A stretch of DNA of 64,000 nucleotides from Streptacidiphilus rugosus AM-16 (GCF_000744655.1 NZ_JQMJ01000003.1:434001-498000), one strand, 5' to 3'; positions 49,920 to 60,010 are shown, numbered from the stretch's first letter. Program-made: numbers and translations. The notes: a model not told the origin generated them from the sequence alone.

Positions 49920-51227
49920 TCAGCGGCGCCTTCGGTGCGAGGTCGGCGCCCGGCCCTCCGCGGACCGCGTCTCGGGTCCTCCCGCCGGCTGCGGGATCCG
50001 GCCGCCGGCCGTCCGCGGTTCGTGACCGGCGTGCGGCTCCCGGCCGTCGCGGGAGGCGACCAGCGCCGCGAGCCCCGTCGTGAGCGGCACCGAGGCGATC
50101 AGTCCGATGCTGCCGACCAGGGTGCGCACCACCTCCTCGGCGGCGATCTCGCTGGTGGCCACCTGCCAGACGCCCCGGTGCGAGAGCGAGAAGAGCAGCA
50201 TCAGCGGCAGTGCCGCGCCCGCGTAGGCCATGACGAGGGTGTTGACCGTGGAGGCGATGTGGTCCCGGCCGATCCTGATGCCCGCCCGGTAGAGGGCGCG
50301 GGCGCCCATGGTCGGGTCGGCGGCGCGCAGTTCCCAGACCGAGCTGGCCTGGGTGACGGTCACGTCGTTGAGCACGCCCAGCGAGCCGATGATGACGCCG
50401 GCCAGCAGCAGGCCCGGCAGTTGGATGCCGGGGAAGAGCGAGTGGACGAAGGCCGTCTCGTCGGAGGTGTTCCCGGTCAGCCTGGTCAGCTGGATGAACG
50501 CCTCGCCCAGGCCGCCGATCAGCGCCAGCGAGACCATCGTGCCGAGCACCGCGACGGAGGTGCGGGCCGAGAGGCCGTGGCAGAGGTAGAGCGCGAGCAA
50601 CATGATCAGCCCGCCGCCGACCACCGCGACCGCCAGCGGGTTCTCGCCGCCGAGGATCGCGGGCAGCACGAAGAAGGCGAGCACCAGGAAGCTGATCGCC
50701 ATCGCGACCAGCGCCGCCAGCCCGCGCAGGCGGCCGATCAGCACGACGGCGAGGGCGAAGACGCCCGCGAGAACCGCCATCGGCATGCTGCGGTCCGCGT
50801 CCTCGACGGTGTACTGGAGTGCGGCGGGGGCGCTCGGGGAGTAGTCCACCACCACTTTCTCGCCCGCGACGTAGACCGCGCTCTGGTCCGGCGGCAGGAT
50901 CTGCGTCACGCTGCGGCCGGCGTCCTTGCCGCTGGTCAGGTGGAGGGTGATCTCGGTGCAGGTCGTGGTGGCGCCCTGCGCGCAGGGAACGATCCGGGTC
51001 GCGGTCACCGAGCCGTTCACCGTCAGCTGGTCGAAGCCGGTGCCGGTCGGCGCGTGGGCGGGCAGCGGCGCCGGCCAGAGCCACGCCAGCCCGCACAGCA
51101 CGGCCAGCGCGAACGGCACCAGCACGGCCGCGAGCAGCACGCGCAGCCGCGCGGACGCGGGGCTGGCGGGGCCGTGGTCGTGTGTGTGTCCGTGCGACAC
51201 GTGGGGTTGGTGGTGGTGCTCTGCCAC
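49920..51227 (-). CDS. YibE/F family membrane protein
   Basis: 435 residues. A His-rich N-terminus (EHHHQPHVSHGHTHDHG), one span, an external beta domain (TATRIVPCAQGATTTCTEITLHLTSGKDAG), then about seven spans including LAVAVVGGGLIMLLALYL and GVLNDVTVTQASSVWELR, the family signature. Function unknown. GTG 51227 is chosen because TAGCGT lies eight bases upstream on this strand; the open frame from TTG 51275 lacks any site. The C-terminal 40 residues are charged and Arg-rich. The 5' side faces the TPP riboswitch of thiC. Confidence 0.8.
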   Translation of the reverse strand: MAEHHHQPHVSHGHTHDHGPASPASARLRVLLAAVLVPFALAVLCGLAWLWPAPLPAHAPTGTGFDQLTVNGSVTATRIVPCAQGATTTCTEITLHLTSGKDAGRSVTQILPPDQSAVYVAGEKVVVDYSPSAPAALQYTVEDADRSMPMAVLAGVFALAVVLIGRLRGLAALVAMAISFLVLAFFVLPAILGGENPLAVAVVGGGLIMLLALYLCHGLSARTSVAVLGTMVSLALIGGLGEAFIQLTRLTGNTSDETAFVHSLFPGIQLPGLLLAGVIIGSLGVLNDVTVTQASSVWELRAADPTMGARALYRAGIRIGRDHIASTVNTLVMAYAGAALPLMLLFSLSHRGVWQVATSEIAAEEVVRTLVGSIGLIASVPLTTGLAALVASRDGREPHAGHEPRTAGGRIPQPAGGPETRSAEGRAPTSHRRRR

Positions 51228-51235
51228 GCTGGCGA

Positions 51236-51241
51236 ACGCTA
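51236..51241 (-). promoter_or_regulatory. -10 box TAGCGT for a leaderless YibE/F gene
   Basis: TAGCGT on the minus strand, eight bases before GTG 51227. Same geometry as the pcnA box. Confidence 0.45.
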
Positions 51242-51316
51242 CCCCGGCGACCGCTCCGCGGACAGCCCTGGCCAAGTGACGTCACCGCTCGCTACGGTGT
51301 GTGCATCTCATCTGTA

Positions 51317-53242
<1,926 letters not shown>

Positions 53243-53260
53243 CGGTCGGACACAAGCCAG

Positions 53261-53302
53261 GGCCAGTGCGCGCGGTCTGGGGGGAGCGCGCGCACTGGCC
53301 CT
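53261..53302 (+). terminator. thiC terminator hairpin
   Basis: AGGGCCAGTGCGCGCG (53261-53276) pairs exactly with 53287-53302 around a 10-base G-rich loop, and is followed by TCTG. It lies between thiC and the convergent XRE/TPR gene. Confidence 0.8.
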
Positions 53303-53317
53303 TCTGCGCCGTTGGAC

Positions 53318-54676
53318 CTACGCGGCTGACAGGAACTCCCGGGTTCGCTCGTTGAAGTCAGCGACGAGCTGGTGTTGCCCGAAGGGGATCATGCGGCGCT
53401 GAAGATCTTGGACGGCCTCGATGCAGCGGGAGGACTTCACCTGCCTGGACAGGTTGAGTGTCCGGACGCCCGCCGCGTGCGCCGCTTCAAGGTCGCGCCG
53501 TTGCAGGTGCGAGGCGGCGAGCGCGGCTTGGGACATGGCTCCCCGGCGCGCCCTCTGCTGGGAGCGAGCGTGGGCAATGGAGCGGCGGGCGAACTCGGCG
53601 GCGCGGTCGTTGTCGCCGATGTCGCGGAGGGTGTTGGCGTGTTCGCCGTTCAGGTAGGCGGGGTCGATGAAGCGGGCCCACTCGGGTTCGTCGTCGGGAT
53701 TGACGCTCTCGTAGATCCGTTCTCCCTCGGCTACGGCGTGGGCGGCGGCCCGTTTGTCGCCGAGTCGTGCCAGCGCCCGGCCTTCGAGAGTCCAGAGATC
53801 CGCAAGGCAGGCGCGGGACTCGGGGTTGGTCTTGGACAGGCCGTTGCGTCCGGCTTGGGCCAGCCGGCGACCTTCCTCGGGGTGGCCGAGCAATGTGGCC
53901 TGGTCGGCCATTCCCGCGAGCACATGGGCGCCGAGCGCCGGGTTCTGGGACTCCTCGGCCAGACGAAGCGACTGGATCAGATAGCGCTGCGCGGTGCCGT
54001 GCTCGCCGTTGTCATACGCCATCCAGCCTAGGAGGTAGGTCTGTTCGGCGGCTGCCTCGCAGAGGGCACGCCGAACCTCCTCGGTGTGTGACTGTCGCAG
54101 CAAGGGGTAGACGTGCTCGTTCATGTAGGCGGCCAGCGCGAGGCGGCCGGAGCCGCCGCCCTGGAAGATGTCCATCTGCTGGAAAGCGCCGAACATGTTC
54201 TTCACGGCCGTCACGTCTTCGAGGCGGACTTGGCGGCCGGGCTCGGGCATCTGGTCGAGCGTTTGCAAGAGCCAGTCGCGAGACGGCCCGACGGCTGCGG
54301 CGATGGCGAAGGTCGATCCTGTCAGGAACTTGCGACGGTCCACGTCAGCTCTCCCAAGGTCAGTGACCGCTTCCACGGTATCTGCGTAGGACTGGCTGTA
54401 GACCAGCGCCCGGTCTGCCTCGGACTCGGACGTCAGGCCGAGATCGTAGGCGGTGACGCGGTAGCCGAAGTGGGCCGAGAACACATCTGCCAAGATCTCC
54501 GGCACAGGCCAGCGTGGCGTCTCGCCGTTGAGCCAGCGCCGGACAGTCGAGGCGTCGGCGAAGACGTGATGCTGTCCCCGGCCGGCTGCACGCGAGAGCA
54601 CACGGCGTGAGAGCTCGCTCCGTGACCAGCCGGTTCGCTTCAACCAGTCGTCTAACAACCTATTCGCTGTCGCCAT
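53318..54676 (-). CDS. XRE-type helix-turn-helix regulator with TPR-like C-terminus
   Basis: 452 residues. N-terminal DNA-binding domain ANRLLDDWLKRTGWSRSELSRRVLSRAA, then VFADASTVRRWLNGETPRWPVPEILADVF. The rest is a superhelix of TPR-like repeats (ALCEAAAEQTYLLGWMAYDNGEHGTAQRYLIQSLRLAEES, ACLADLWTLEGRALARLGDKRAAAHAVAEGERI). This type is typical of streptomycete accessory regulators encoded next to RsbW-like ATPases. Codon 8 is TTA, so translation should depend on the bldA tRNA. ATG 54676 has GAGGGTG upstream. Divergent from the ATPase gene, with a 149-bp shared promoter region. Confidence 0.8.
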   Translation of the reverse strand: MATANRLLDDWLKRTGWSRSELSRRVLSRAAGRGQHHVFADASTVRRWLNGETPRWPVPEILADVFSAHFGYRVTAYDLGLTSESEADRALVYSQSYADTVEAVTDLGRADVDRRKFLTGSTFAIAAAVGPSRDWLLQTLDQMPEPGRQVRLEDVTAVKNMFGAFQQMDIFQGGGSGRLALAAYMNEHVYPLLRQSHTEEVRRALCEAAAEQTYLLGWMAYDNGEHGTAQRYLIQSLRLAEESQNPALGAHVLAGMADQATLLGHPEEGRRLAQAGRNGLSKTNPESRACLADLWTLEGRALARLGDKRAAAHAVAEGERIYESVNPDDEPEWARFIDPAYLNGEHANTLRDIGDNDRAAEFARRSIAHARSQQRARRGAMSQAALAASHLQRRDLEAAHAAGVRTLNLSRQVKSSRCIEAVQDLQRRMIPFGQHQLVADFNERTREFLSAA

Positions 54677-54825
54677 TGCGGCACCCTCGGATCTCGATCC
54701 GGCGAACATTCAACAGGCTTCAACACCCCTGTAGACCGTACTCCCATAGCGCGCACGGGTGTTGCCTGAATGTCAACACGGGAAGCGTGGGAGCCCATCC
54801 CACTTCAAGTGGTCCGGAGGGTGTG

Positions 54826-55389
54826 ATGACGATCGAGTCCCCAGAGATCCAATCTGCCAGCACGGGGCGCGTCCGCGTCGCCCTGGCGGAGGACGACTGG
54901 ACGACGACACTCCAGCAGCGGCACTGGTATCGGTGCTGGGCCTGGCGGTCGGCGGGTTCAGAGGTCGCAGGGATCGCGCGGGGCCTCGCCGCTGAAACGC
55001 TGGCGGACTGGCGGTTGGGGCCGATGAGTGACGACGTCAAGTTATGTGTCAGTGAGCTCGTCGGCAATGCGCTGTTGCACGGACAGTCGGACCCGGCGTC
55101 GCACGACGCTTGGAGCACGCCTCTGTCGCTCGGCCTGCGCTATTTCCCAAGCACTTGCCTGATGGTTGAGGTTGGCGACTCCAGCGTGGCCCCGCCACTC
55201 TGGACCTGGCTCGACCCCGAGATTGATCCAGGAGAAGCGCTATTCGCAGACGGCCGCGGCCTGATGATCCTGCGCGAGATCGCCGACCGCGTGTGGTGGC
55301 GCTGCCATCCGGGAGCAGGCAAGACCGTGTATGCCCGTCTCGACACGCCCCGCTACTTCGAGGCGCCGGTGTGTGGTGAACATGCGTGA
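54826..55389 (+). CDS. RsbW-like ATP-binding protein (HATPase_c_2)
   Basis: 187 residues, GHKL fold. N box KLCVSELVGNALLHGQSD, G1-like ALFADGRGLMILREIADRVWW and the C-terminal GAGKTVYARLD. Small cytosolic serine-kinase/anti-sigma-like proteins of this type modulate accessory regulators. Codon 73 is TTA (55042-55044), another bldA-dependent gene. ATG 54826 overlaps the GTG at 54823 and follows GGAGG. Its stop overlaps the next small ORF by eight bases. Confidence 0.78.
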   Translation: MTIESPEIQSASTGRVRVALAEDDWTTTLQQRHWYRCWAWRSAGSEVAGIARGLAAETLADWRLGPMSDDVKLCVSELVGNALLHGQSDPASHDAWSTPLSLGLRYFPSTCLMVEVGDSSVAPPLWTWLDPEIDPGEALFADGRGLMILREIADRVWWRCHPGAGKTVYARLDTPRYFEAPVCGEHA

Positions 55390-55564
55390 AGGAGAAGAAA
55401 GCCGCACGCATGTCCAGCCGGCTAGCTACGTCTGGAGCTACCTCTTCGCTCCAGCGCACCGGCCCGGCTCAGCGATGGCACCCACGACAGGACGTGTCCC
55501 ACGGCCGGAGGACGGGCCGGACGAAGCCGACGGGATCGAAGTCGAAGAGTCCGAGGAGGGCTGA
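55382..55564 (+). CDS. small acidic protein of unknown function
   Basis: 60 residues (MREGEESRTHVQPASYVWSY... ending DEADGIEVEESEEG). A central aromatic stretch YVWSYLFAP and a strongly acidic C-terminus. Its ATG lies inside the last codons of the ATPase gene (ATGCGTGA overlap), which is typical of translational coupling. The stop is followed within three bases by the next tiny ORF. No homologous family recognised. Confidence 0.5.
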   Translation: MREGEESRTHVQPASYVWSYLFAPAHRPGSAMAPTTGRVPRPEDGPDEADGIEVEESEEG

Positions 55565-55567
55565 CGA

Positions 55568-55726
55568 GTGTTCTGGCAGCGTGATCGCGGATCGGCGGCG
55601 CAACGGGGACAGCAATTTCGTTGCGGCTACTGCCACGGGAAGCTACGACCACATCGTGCCCGGATAGAGAAGGTTCGCGGGACGGAGCAGTACGTCCACG
55701 ACTGGCATCCGAGGCGAGGCGCCTGA
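55568..55726 (+). CDS. 52-residue zinc-ribbon-like microprotein
   Basis: VFWQRDRGSAAQRGQQ, then FRCGYCHGKLRPHRARIEK, and a His-rich VHDWHPRRGA end. C-x2-C followed by several His residues could bind one zinc ion. GTG 55568 starts three bases after the preceding stop, and the TGA overlaps the next ATG as TGATG. Too short for normal gene finders. Real because of the compact overlaps on both sides, but function unknown. Confidence 0.45.
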   Translation: MFWQRDRGSAAQRGQQFRCGYCHGKLRPHRARIEKVRGTEQYVHDWHPRRGA

Positions 55727-55926
55727 TGGCTCGACCTGTTGCCTACAGGGAACGGGCCGCCGAGAGCGTAGCGGCCATGAGTCGGGGCTGCGACTCAGGC
55801 AGCGCCGCCCTCGGCGTGAAGGCAGCGGCCAGCGGCTTCCTGGGACGTCGTAGCCACGGTGATCTCCGGACAGGCGAAGTCCACCTGCGCCAAGTCCGGA
55901 CGGATCCGGCGGTTCGTCCTTGGTAG
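55726..55926 (+). CDS. small basic protein of unknown function
   Basis: 66 residues (MARPVAYRERAAESVAAMSRGCDSG...). Basic, helical, with two possible DNA- or protein-contact stretches (GFLGRRSHGDLRTGEVHLRQVR). Its ATG overlaps the stop of the zinc-ribbon-like ORF, completing a four-gene overlapping run from 54826. No family recognised. Confidence 0.4.
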   Translation: MARPVAYRERAAESVAAMSRGCDSGSAALGVKAAASGFLGRRSHGDLRTGEVHLRQVRTDPAVRPW

Positions 55927-56009
55927 GGGACGACTGACCTTCCGGATCCCGGCTCCCGGTCCCCCCTGTGCAGGTTAAAGGCCGGGAGCCACCTACAACC
56001 GAAGATCGA

Positions 56010-56052
56010 ACCGGACCACCCCTGAACCTTGGACGGACTGGGGTGGTCCGGT
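56010..56052 (+). terminator. terminator after the tiny-ORF run
   Basis: ACCGGACCACCCC (56010-56022) and its exact complement (56040-56052) around a 17-base loop. It is followed by two direct copies of GGGTGATTA (starting at about 56054 and 56083) that flank a smaller dyad with ACCCGGTACC and GGTACTCGGGT. Confidence 0.7.
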
Positions 56053-56210
56053 GGGTGATTAACCCGGTACCGATGGTACTCGGGTGATTACGCATGTTCG
56101 GCCACGACTGCTCAACTCTGAGCACCAACAGTCGGTTTGGCCTCCGGAGACTCCTCGCCTGAGTCGTGGTGCCGCACGGTCAGCACTGGCATGGGGATCG
56201 TGAGGACGGG

Positions 56211-56513
56211 ATGACCATGGAATACGGCGGGGGACAGGCCGGCAGCCAGAGGGAGTGGGAAGCACTGGAACTGGACGGTGGGCCGCTGGTGCCCGGAGTG
56301 GACTACGAAGGCGAGTGGCTGCGCGCGCGAGCAGTCGCCCAGAAGCTCAATACCTCGTTCGCCCGGCTCGGCGTCGCGCGCCGACAGATGCGGGCTCAAG
56401 CTGACTGGGCGGCGGACGGAAGCGGCTTGGTGCATATCCGCCTGGACACGCTGACGGCCCGGGAGTTAGCGCTGCTGCTGGACCTTCTGGCCGGGCTGGG
56501 TCACGCAGCTTGA
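56211..56513 (+). CDS. hypothetical protein with a TTA codon
   Basis: 100 residues (MTMEYGGGQAGSQREWEALELDGGP...). Helical C-terminal half (AVAQKLNTSFARLGVARRQMRAQADW, LTARELALLLDLLAGLG). No domain recognised. TTA at codon 86 (56466-56468). GAGGACGGG precedes ATG 56211. It ends a plus-strand section; the minus-strand gene run begins at 57245. The 440 bases from 56514 to 56954 show no supportable gene. Confidence 0.55.
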   Translation: MTMEYGGGQAGSQREWEALELDGGPLVPGVDYEGEWLRARAVAQKLNTSFARLGVARRQMRAQADWAADGSGLVHIRLDTLTARELALLLDLLAGLGHAA

Positions 56514-56954
56514 GACGCTCAGATTCGGGTGGACCCCGCGACGGCCACTTCGGAGGTTGGCAGCTGCTTTGTAAGCCTTCCCGGGGCACGTTCCGTTTGA
56601 CCAGCTATGCCCTGAGCTGGGCTCTCGTAGCGCCACGTTTCCCCGACCGCCCGCTGTTCCCCGCCGGCGGCAGGCTTCGTGTAGCTTCGCCCCGCCCCCT
56701 CACAACAGGGAGCGGCGCGTACACAAGGGAGCATGGAATTGGGCTAGCTCGGGGGTCTACGCGGCATCTGCCCATCCTGAAGTCATGAGCGGATCGTAGC
56801 CTGCACGCCCTTTGATCCGTAGCTCTTGTCGAATCGGTCATCTACGGACAACCACGTCTCAGGCACGCCGCCGCCGGGCATCCGCGGGCAGCGCTGGGCG
56901 GCTCGGTTGCGGTATCGCGCTGCTGTACAGATGAGTACCAGTCGACTCCTGCGC

Positions 56955-57245
56955 TCATTCGAGCGGAAGGGGCGTCTTCCCTGGTCGGTAGCGCCACCAT
57001 GTGCGCACTTCCACGGAAGCACCGACAGCAATCAGCCTCTCGGCCCAGTCGCGAGCTTGCTCCACACTGACCCCTTCGAGGAGGCGAATCGGCGGCCCCT
57101 CGGTGACCTTCTCCTTGGCACGCCACAGGCCGACGCCGGTGAGACCTTGGAGCACTCTCGCCGCATCCAGCGGTCGCGGGCCGGCATCCAAGAGAAGCAG
57201 ATCCTGAGGGATCTCATCGCAGATGAGTTTGAAGTACCTGGTCAC
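56955..57245 (-). CDS. ribosomal L7/L12 C-terminal-domain-like protein
   Basis: 96 residues. LDAARVLQGLTGVGLWRAKEKVTEGPPIRLLEGVSVEQARDWAERLIAVGASVEVR follows the L7/L12 CTD pattern ([21 protein letters not shown]...[27 protein letters not shown]). The ribosomal protein itself has an N-terminal dimerisation domain, which is absent here. Standalone CTD proteins occur in streptomycete accessory loci. Function unknown. GTG 57245 follows GGGGGG. Confidence 0.65.
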   Translation of the reverse strand: MTRYFKLICDEIPQDLLLLDAGPRPLDAARVLQGLTGVGLWRAKEKVTEGPPIRLLEGVSVEQARDWAERLIAVGASVEVRTWWRYRPGKTPLPLE

Positions 57246-57432
57246 TGGCCCCCCAAGGCTGCGCCATAAGCTTGGGAAGACTCTATGCCGGATGTGGACT
57301 GACGTGCGACGACGTTGACCTGCACAGTCTCAAGGGGATGACCGCCAGTTACCGCTATGTGCCACCCATTGCCTTCGTGACGGGCACGCAGCGGGCACGG
57401 TCTCTCCGCATGAGCCCCTGCTGTGAGATCCC

Positions 57433-57990
57433 CTACTCGCTCGGAAACGGGAGCATCTTGCCTGCGTTGAGGTAGGCCCCCCGATCCGCTTCCCTGTCGA
57501 AGAGGTCGGCGACGCTCCTGAAACAGCTGACGTCTGAGTGCCCCAGCCAGATGATCGGGCCTGGCGCGATGCGGCCCGTCGGGTTGGCCAGGAAGATCGC
57601 GTCGGATCCGTCTCCGCCGGCGATGGGGAACAGGTCCTCCAGGGCGTTGGCGATTCCCAGCTCATAGAACAGCGCGTCCTCGTAGTAGCCCTCGCGGATC
57701 CCGAGCGCGCGGCTGATCGTTGGACTCTCGGGCCAATCCTGCGTGCTCAGTAGGCGCAGCGAGAAGAAGTAGAAGTCGTCCATGCCGTCGGACAGCAACA
57801 GGAACTCCCGATAGTCGGGCGGCAGGTCGAACGCTGCGCGGGCCTCCAGAGCATCCACTGCTGCCACGGAGGCTGCTGGTCGGAGCCGGGGAATCGGGAT
57901 GTCCCAGCCACGCTGTTGATCAGCTCTGCGGGATTCGATCAACCTGGAGATCTGGAGGGGGAGAGGGGCATCGACTCGGCTGTCCACCAT
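57433..57990 (-). CDS. SUKH/SMI1-KNR4 family protein (immunity type)
   Basis: 185 residues. ARAAFDLPPDYREFLLLSDGMDDFYFFSLRLLS is the SUKH core, followed by AIAGGDGSDAIFLANPTGRIAPGPIIWLGHSDVSCF. SUKH proteins are mostly immunity partners of contact-dependent or secreted nuclease toxins; no toxin gene is visible here. ATG 57990. Part of a minus-strand run of small accessory genes. Confidence 0.75.
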   Translation of the reverse strand: MVDSRVDAPLPLQISRLIESRRADQQRGWDIPIPRLRPAASVAAVDALEARAAFDLPPDYREFLLLSDGMDDFYFFSLRLLSTQDWPESPTISRALGIREGYYEDALFYELGIANALEDLFPIAGGDGSDAIFLANPTGRIAPGPIIWLGHSDVSCFRSVADLFDREADRGAYLNAGKMLPFPSE

Positions 57991-58147
57991 GGCGGACAGT
58001 ATGCAGCTGTCCGGTTGCCCCTCGATGCGAACTACCGGCAGCTCGGTCGCTAAAGTCTCCTGGCCAGTTCAGTGAGCCTGCGGCGGTCGGCTGCGGCCGA
58101 CCACGAGCGCCACGGTTGCTGTACTTCCGTGCTGGCAGCACTTGCAC

Positions 58148-58351
58148 TCAGGCCCCGCGCCGGCGGAGCTCCTCATCGACTGCTTGCCGCTTCACGCGCC
58201 AGTCCCGTGCAGCCTTGGGATTCCTGCCCTTCCCCCGGGCGTCCGCCTGCCGCTGCCGCTGATCGGCGAAGTCTCGACGCTCGATGAGCTGCTCAACGGT
58301 CAGGCCGGCCAGATCGGCGGCCCAGTTGTCGTACAACTTCCAACGGCTCAT
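58148..58351 (-). CDS. small conserved hypothetical protein
   Basis: 67 residues (MSRWKLYDNWAADLAGLTVEQLIERRDF...). A helical, Arg-rich protein ending VDEELRRRGA; the WKLYDNWA opening and the R-N-P-K-A-A-R-x-W motif look like a recurrent streptomycete small protein of unknown role. ATG 58351 follows GGAG of the preceding ACTCTCCTCCC region. Confidence 0.55.
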   Translation of the reverse strand: MSRWKLYDNWAADLAGLTVEQLIERRDFADQRQRQADARGKGRNPKAARDWRVKRQAVDEELRRRGA

Positions 58352-58456
58352 GGGAGGAGAGTGCCGTGTAGAGGCCGGAGCACGCGAGGCATTTCGGCGA
58401 CGGCTTTACAGTCGGCTCCGCGAACTGGAGGGACTAGCCTCCTGGTCTGCACGGAT

Positions 58457-58591
58457 TCATCTCGCCCCTGATGCGTCCGGGGGTCTGGTCCGTGACTGGT
58501 CCGGATCTTGGCCGTCAGCGTCGATCCATTCCCGGTACGCCCTCTCGATCTCGCTCAGATACTGCCCGAGATCGAACCGAACTTCGTCCAC
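58457..58591 (-). CDS. tiny ORF in the frame of the PH gene after its TAG
   Basis: 44 residues from GTG 58591 (VDEVRFDLGQYLSEIERAYREW...). The frame is the same as that of the upstream PH-domain gene, which stops with TAG at 58637-58639; the coding-like composition resumes directly after the TAG (LTYYSDVPQPRRPRT). It could be a separate gene with an unclear start, or a tail lost by a nonsense mutation. Confidence 0.35.
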   Translation of the reverse strand: MDEVRFDLGQYLSEIERAYREWIDADGQDPDQSRTRPPDASGAR

Positions 58592-58636
58592 TGTCCGCGG
58601 GCGCCGGGGTTGCGGTACGTCGCTGTAGTACGTCAG

Positions 58637-59107
58637 CTACCGGGAAGCCTCGTGTCGCTGCGCCGCCTCGCGCCGGGCCAACTGGATGGCCTCGACACTG
58701 GCTACAAAGCTCGGCTCATCTTCGCGCATGGCCAGAACGCCGGGGAGGATCACCAACCGACCTTTCCCGAGTCCGGCATGCAGTGCGTAGCCGCTACCCC
58801 TGTCCATCGCGGCCACCTCCAGAGAAAGCACTGCCTCCCAGCGAAGGTCGCGACGGACCAGGAACCCGCGCGTGTGGATGCCTTCGTCGTCGACGATGGT
58901 GGATCCCAAGAAGCGTGCCAAGACGTAGAGCGCGATCGGGGCGGCGAGTAGCCCGGTGACGGCGCAGAGCACGAGGAAGTGCCTCCACGTGAAACCACCC
59001 TTGAAGCTGAGCAGCAGTGCAGTGCCGGCCACGACCAGAGGCATGACGGCCAATGCTTGCCAGCCACCCCGCCGGATCTGCGGCGTGCCCCGGTACCGGG
59101 TTTCCAT
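58637..59107 (-). CDS. membrane PH-like domain protein
   Basis: 156 residues. Two spans (LAVMPLVVAGTALLLSF and FLVLCAVTGLLAAPIALYVLARFL) precede a bacterial PH-like domain (STIVDDEGIHTRGFLVRRDLRWEAVLSLEVAAMDRGSGYALHAGLG, ILPGVLAMREDEPSFVASVEAIQLARR). GGAGG lies nine bases before ATG 59107. Such proteins occur in accessory and immunity-type loci; role unknown. Confidence 0.65.
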   Translation of the reverse strand: METRYRGTPQIRRGGWQALAVMPLVVAGTALLLSFKGGFTWRHFLVLCAVTGLLAAPIALYVLARFLGSTIVDDEGIHTRGFLVRRDLRWEAVLSLEVAAMDRGSGYALHAGLGKGRLVILPGVLAMREDEPSFVASVEAIQLARREAAQRHEASR

Positions 59108-59370
59108 CAGCCTCAGCCTCCACTGCCGTGGGGCCGCACGCTAGCACGCGGGCGGATCTTCGCCGATGCTCTGCCCCGTCTTGTGTTCCCGATCGAGAAG
59201 GACGCTCCTGGGGCTGTCCAGCCTGCGACAGCGGCTTTAGGAGGCTCCGTCTAGGTAACCTTAGGCTGACCTGGTGTCGCGCCACCTTCGGATATTCACG
59301 AGCGACTCCCCGCGAGTCCCTCTGGGGACCTCTCAGATACCGCCCCGTCTGGCACGGATCTGGCACGCGT

Positions 59371-59790
59371 CTAGCTCGGGTCCTCCGTGGTGGCCACGTT
59401 GTAGAAGAAGCTCACGCTGTCTTCAGGGCCGTTGTCCAGCCGCTTGAACGCCTTTCCAATCGGGTTGTAGCTGCACTTGGACGGCATCTCGACAACCATC
59501 GGCACGCCAAATACGGACGCCTCCTGCTCCGACGGCCGTCGCCAAGCCCCTCCCCCGTGACGCGTCATGACCTCCCCGATGTAGCAGCCGAAGCTAAACA
59601 TCGTCTCGGGGATGTCATCGCTCGTGGTCCCATCCTCCCGAATGCCGTCAAGGATCTCGTCCACCTGCCGGAGACTGCCCGGCGTGTAATCGAGCACGGT
59701 TCCGCTGACTCGGCCCGCCAGGGCGACTACGTCGGCCGCGAATAGCGCGGCGTTCTCCGGTTCTGCCGCGTAACTCAAGCGGAGTCGCAC
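59371..59790 (-). CDS. hypothetical protein, immunity-like
   Basis: 139 residues. VDEILDGIREDGTTSDDIPETMFSFGCYIGEVMTRHGGGAWRRPS is the best-conserved-looking part: a helical FGxYxGEVxxRHGGGxW motif shared by many small actinomycete proteins. Acidic N-terminal half. No enzyme motif. ATG or GTG start near 59790 with AGGAGGCAACG upstream. The 263 bases between this gene and the PH gene contain two direct TCTGGCACG repeats but no gene. Confidence 0.6.
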   Translation of the reverse strand: MRLRLSYAAEPENAALFAADVVALAGRVSGTVLDYTPGSLRQVDEILDGIREDGTTSDDIPETMFSFGCYIGEVMTRHGGGAWRRPSEQEASVFGVPMVVEMPSKCSYNPIGKAFKRLDNGPEDSVSFFYNVATTEDPS

Positions 59791-59861
59791 GTTGCCTCCT
59801 GGGGTCGCATACGGTGATCAGTGGGGACTGACGTTAGCTTGCGCCAGAGACAGAGCCTGAG

Positions 59862-60010
59862 TGGGGTGGTCCCTCCTCGATCGGGCAGCTTTGCCGAGCC
59901 GGGGTTCTCCCAGGGCCGCCAGGCTCACCGCGTGACCCTTGGGCTTGGCCTGGCGGCCCTGGGAGGTTCCCGGTACGCCTCCGGTGCGCGATCGAGGAGG
60001 GACCACCCCA
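59862..60010. repeat. 149-bp interrupted palindrome
   Basis: Outer arms of 22 bp (59862-59883 and 59989-60010, starting TGGGGTGGTCCCTCC) are exact complements. Inner arms of 18 bp (59907-59924 and 59948-59965, CTCCCAGGGCCGCCAGGC) are exact complements too. The unpaired segments between outer and inner arms are 23 bases on each side, so the whole is symmetric. It could fold as a long double-stemmed hairpin. It lies just left of the IS4-family insertion; no gene overlaps it. Confidence 0.85.

Noticed and set aside
56510-56788. 92-codon plus-strand ORF
   Set aside because: No ribosome site, unusual composition, and no domain-like pattern. It lies in a 440-bp stretch where no gene could be supported.
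59280-59380. Direct TCTGGCACG repeats as an integrase attachment site
   Set aside because: Such repeats occur beside some actinomycete att sites, but there is no integrase gene or tRNA gene in the window and no second copy of a core sequence was seen.
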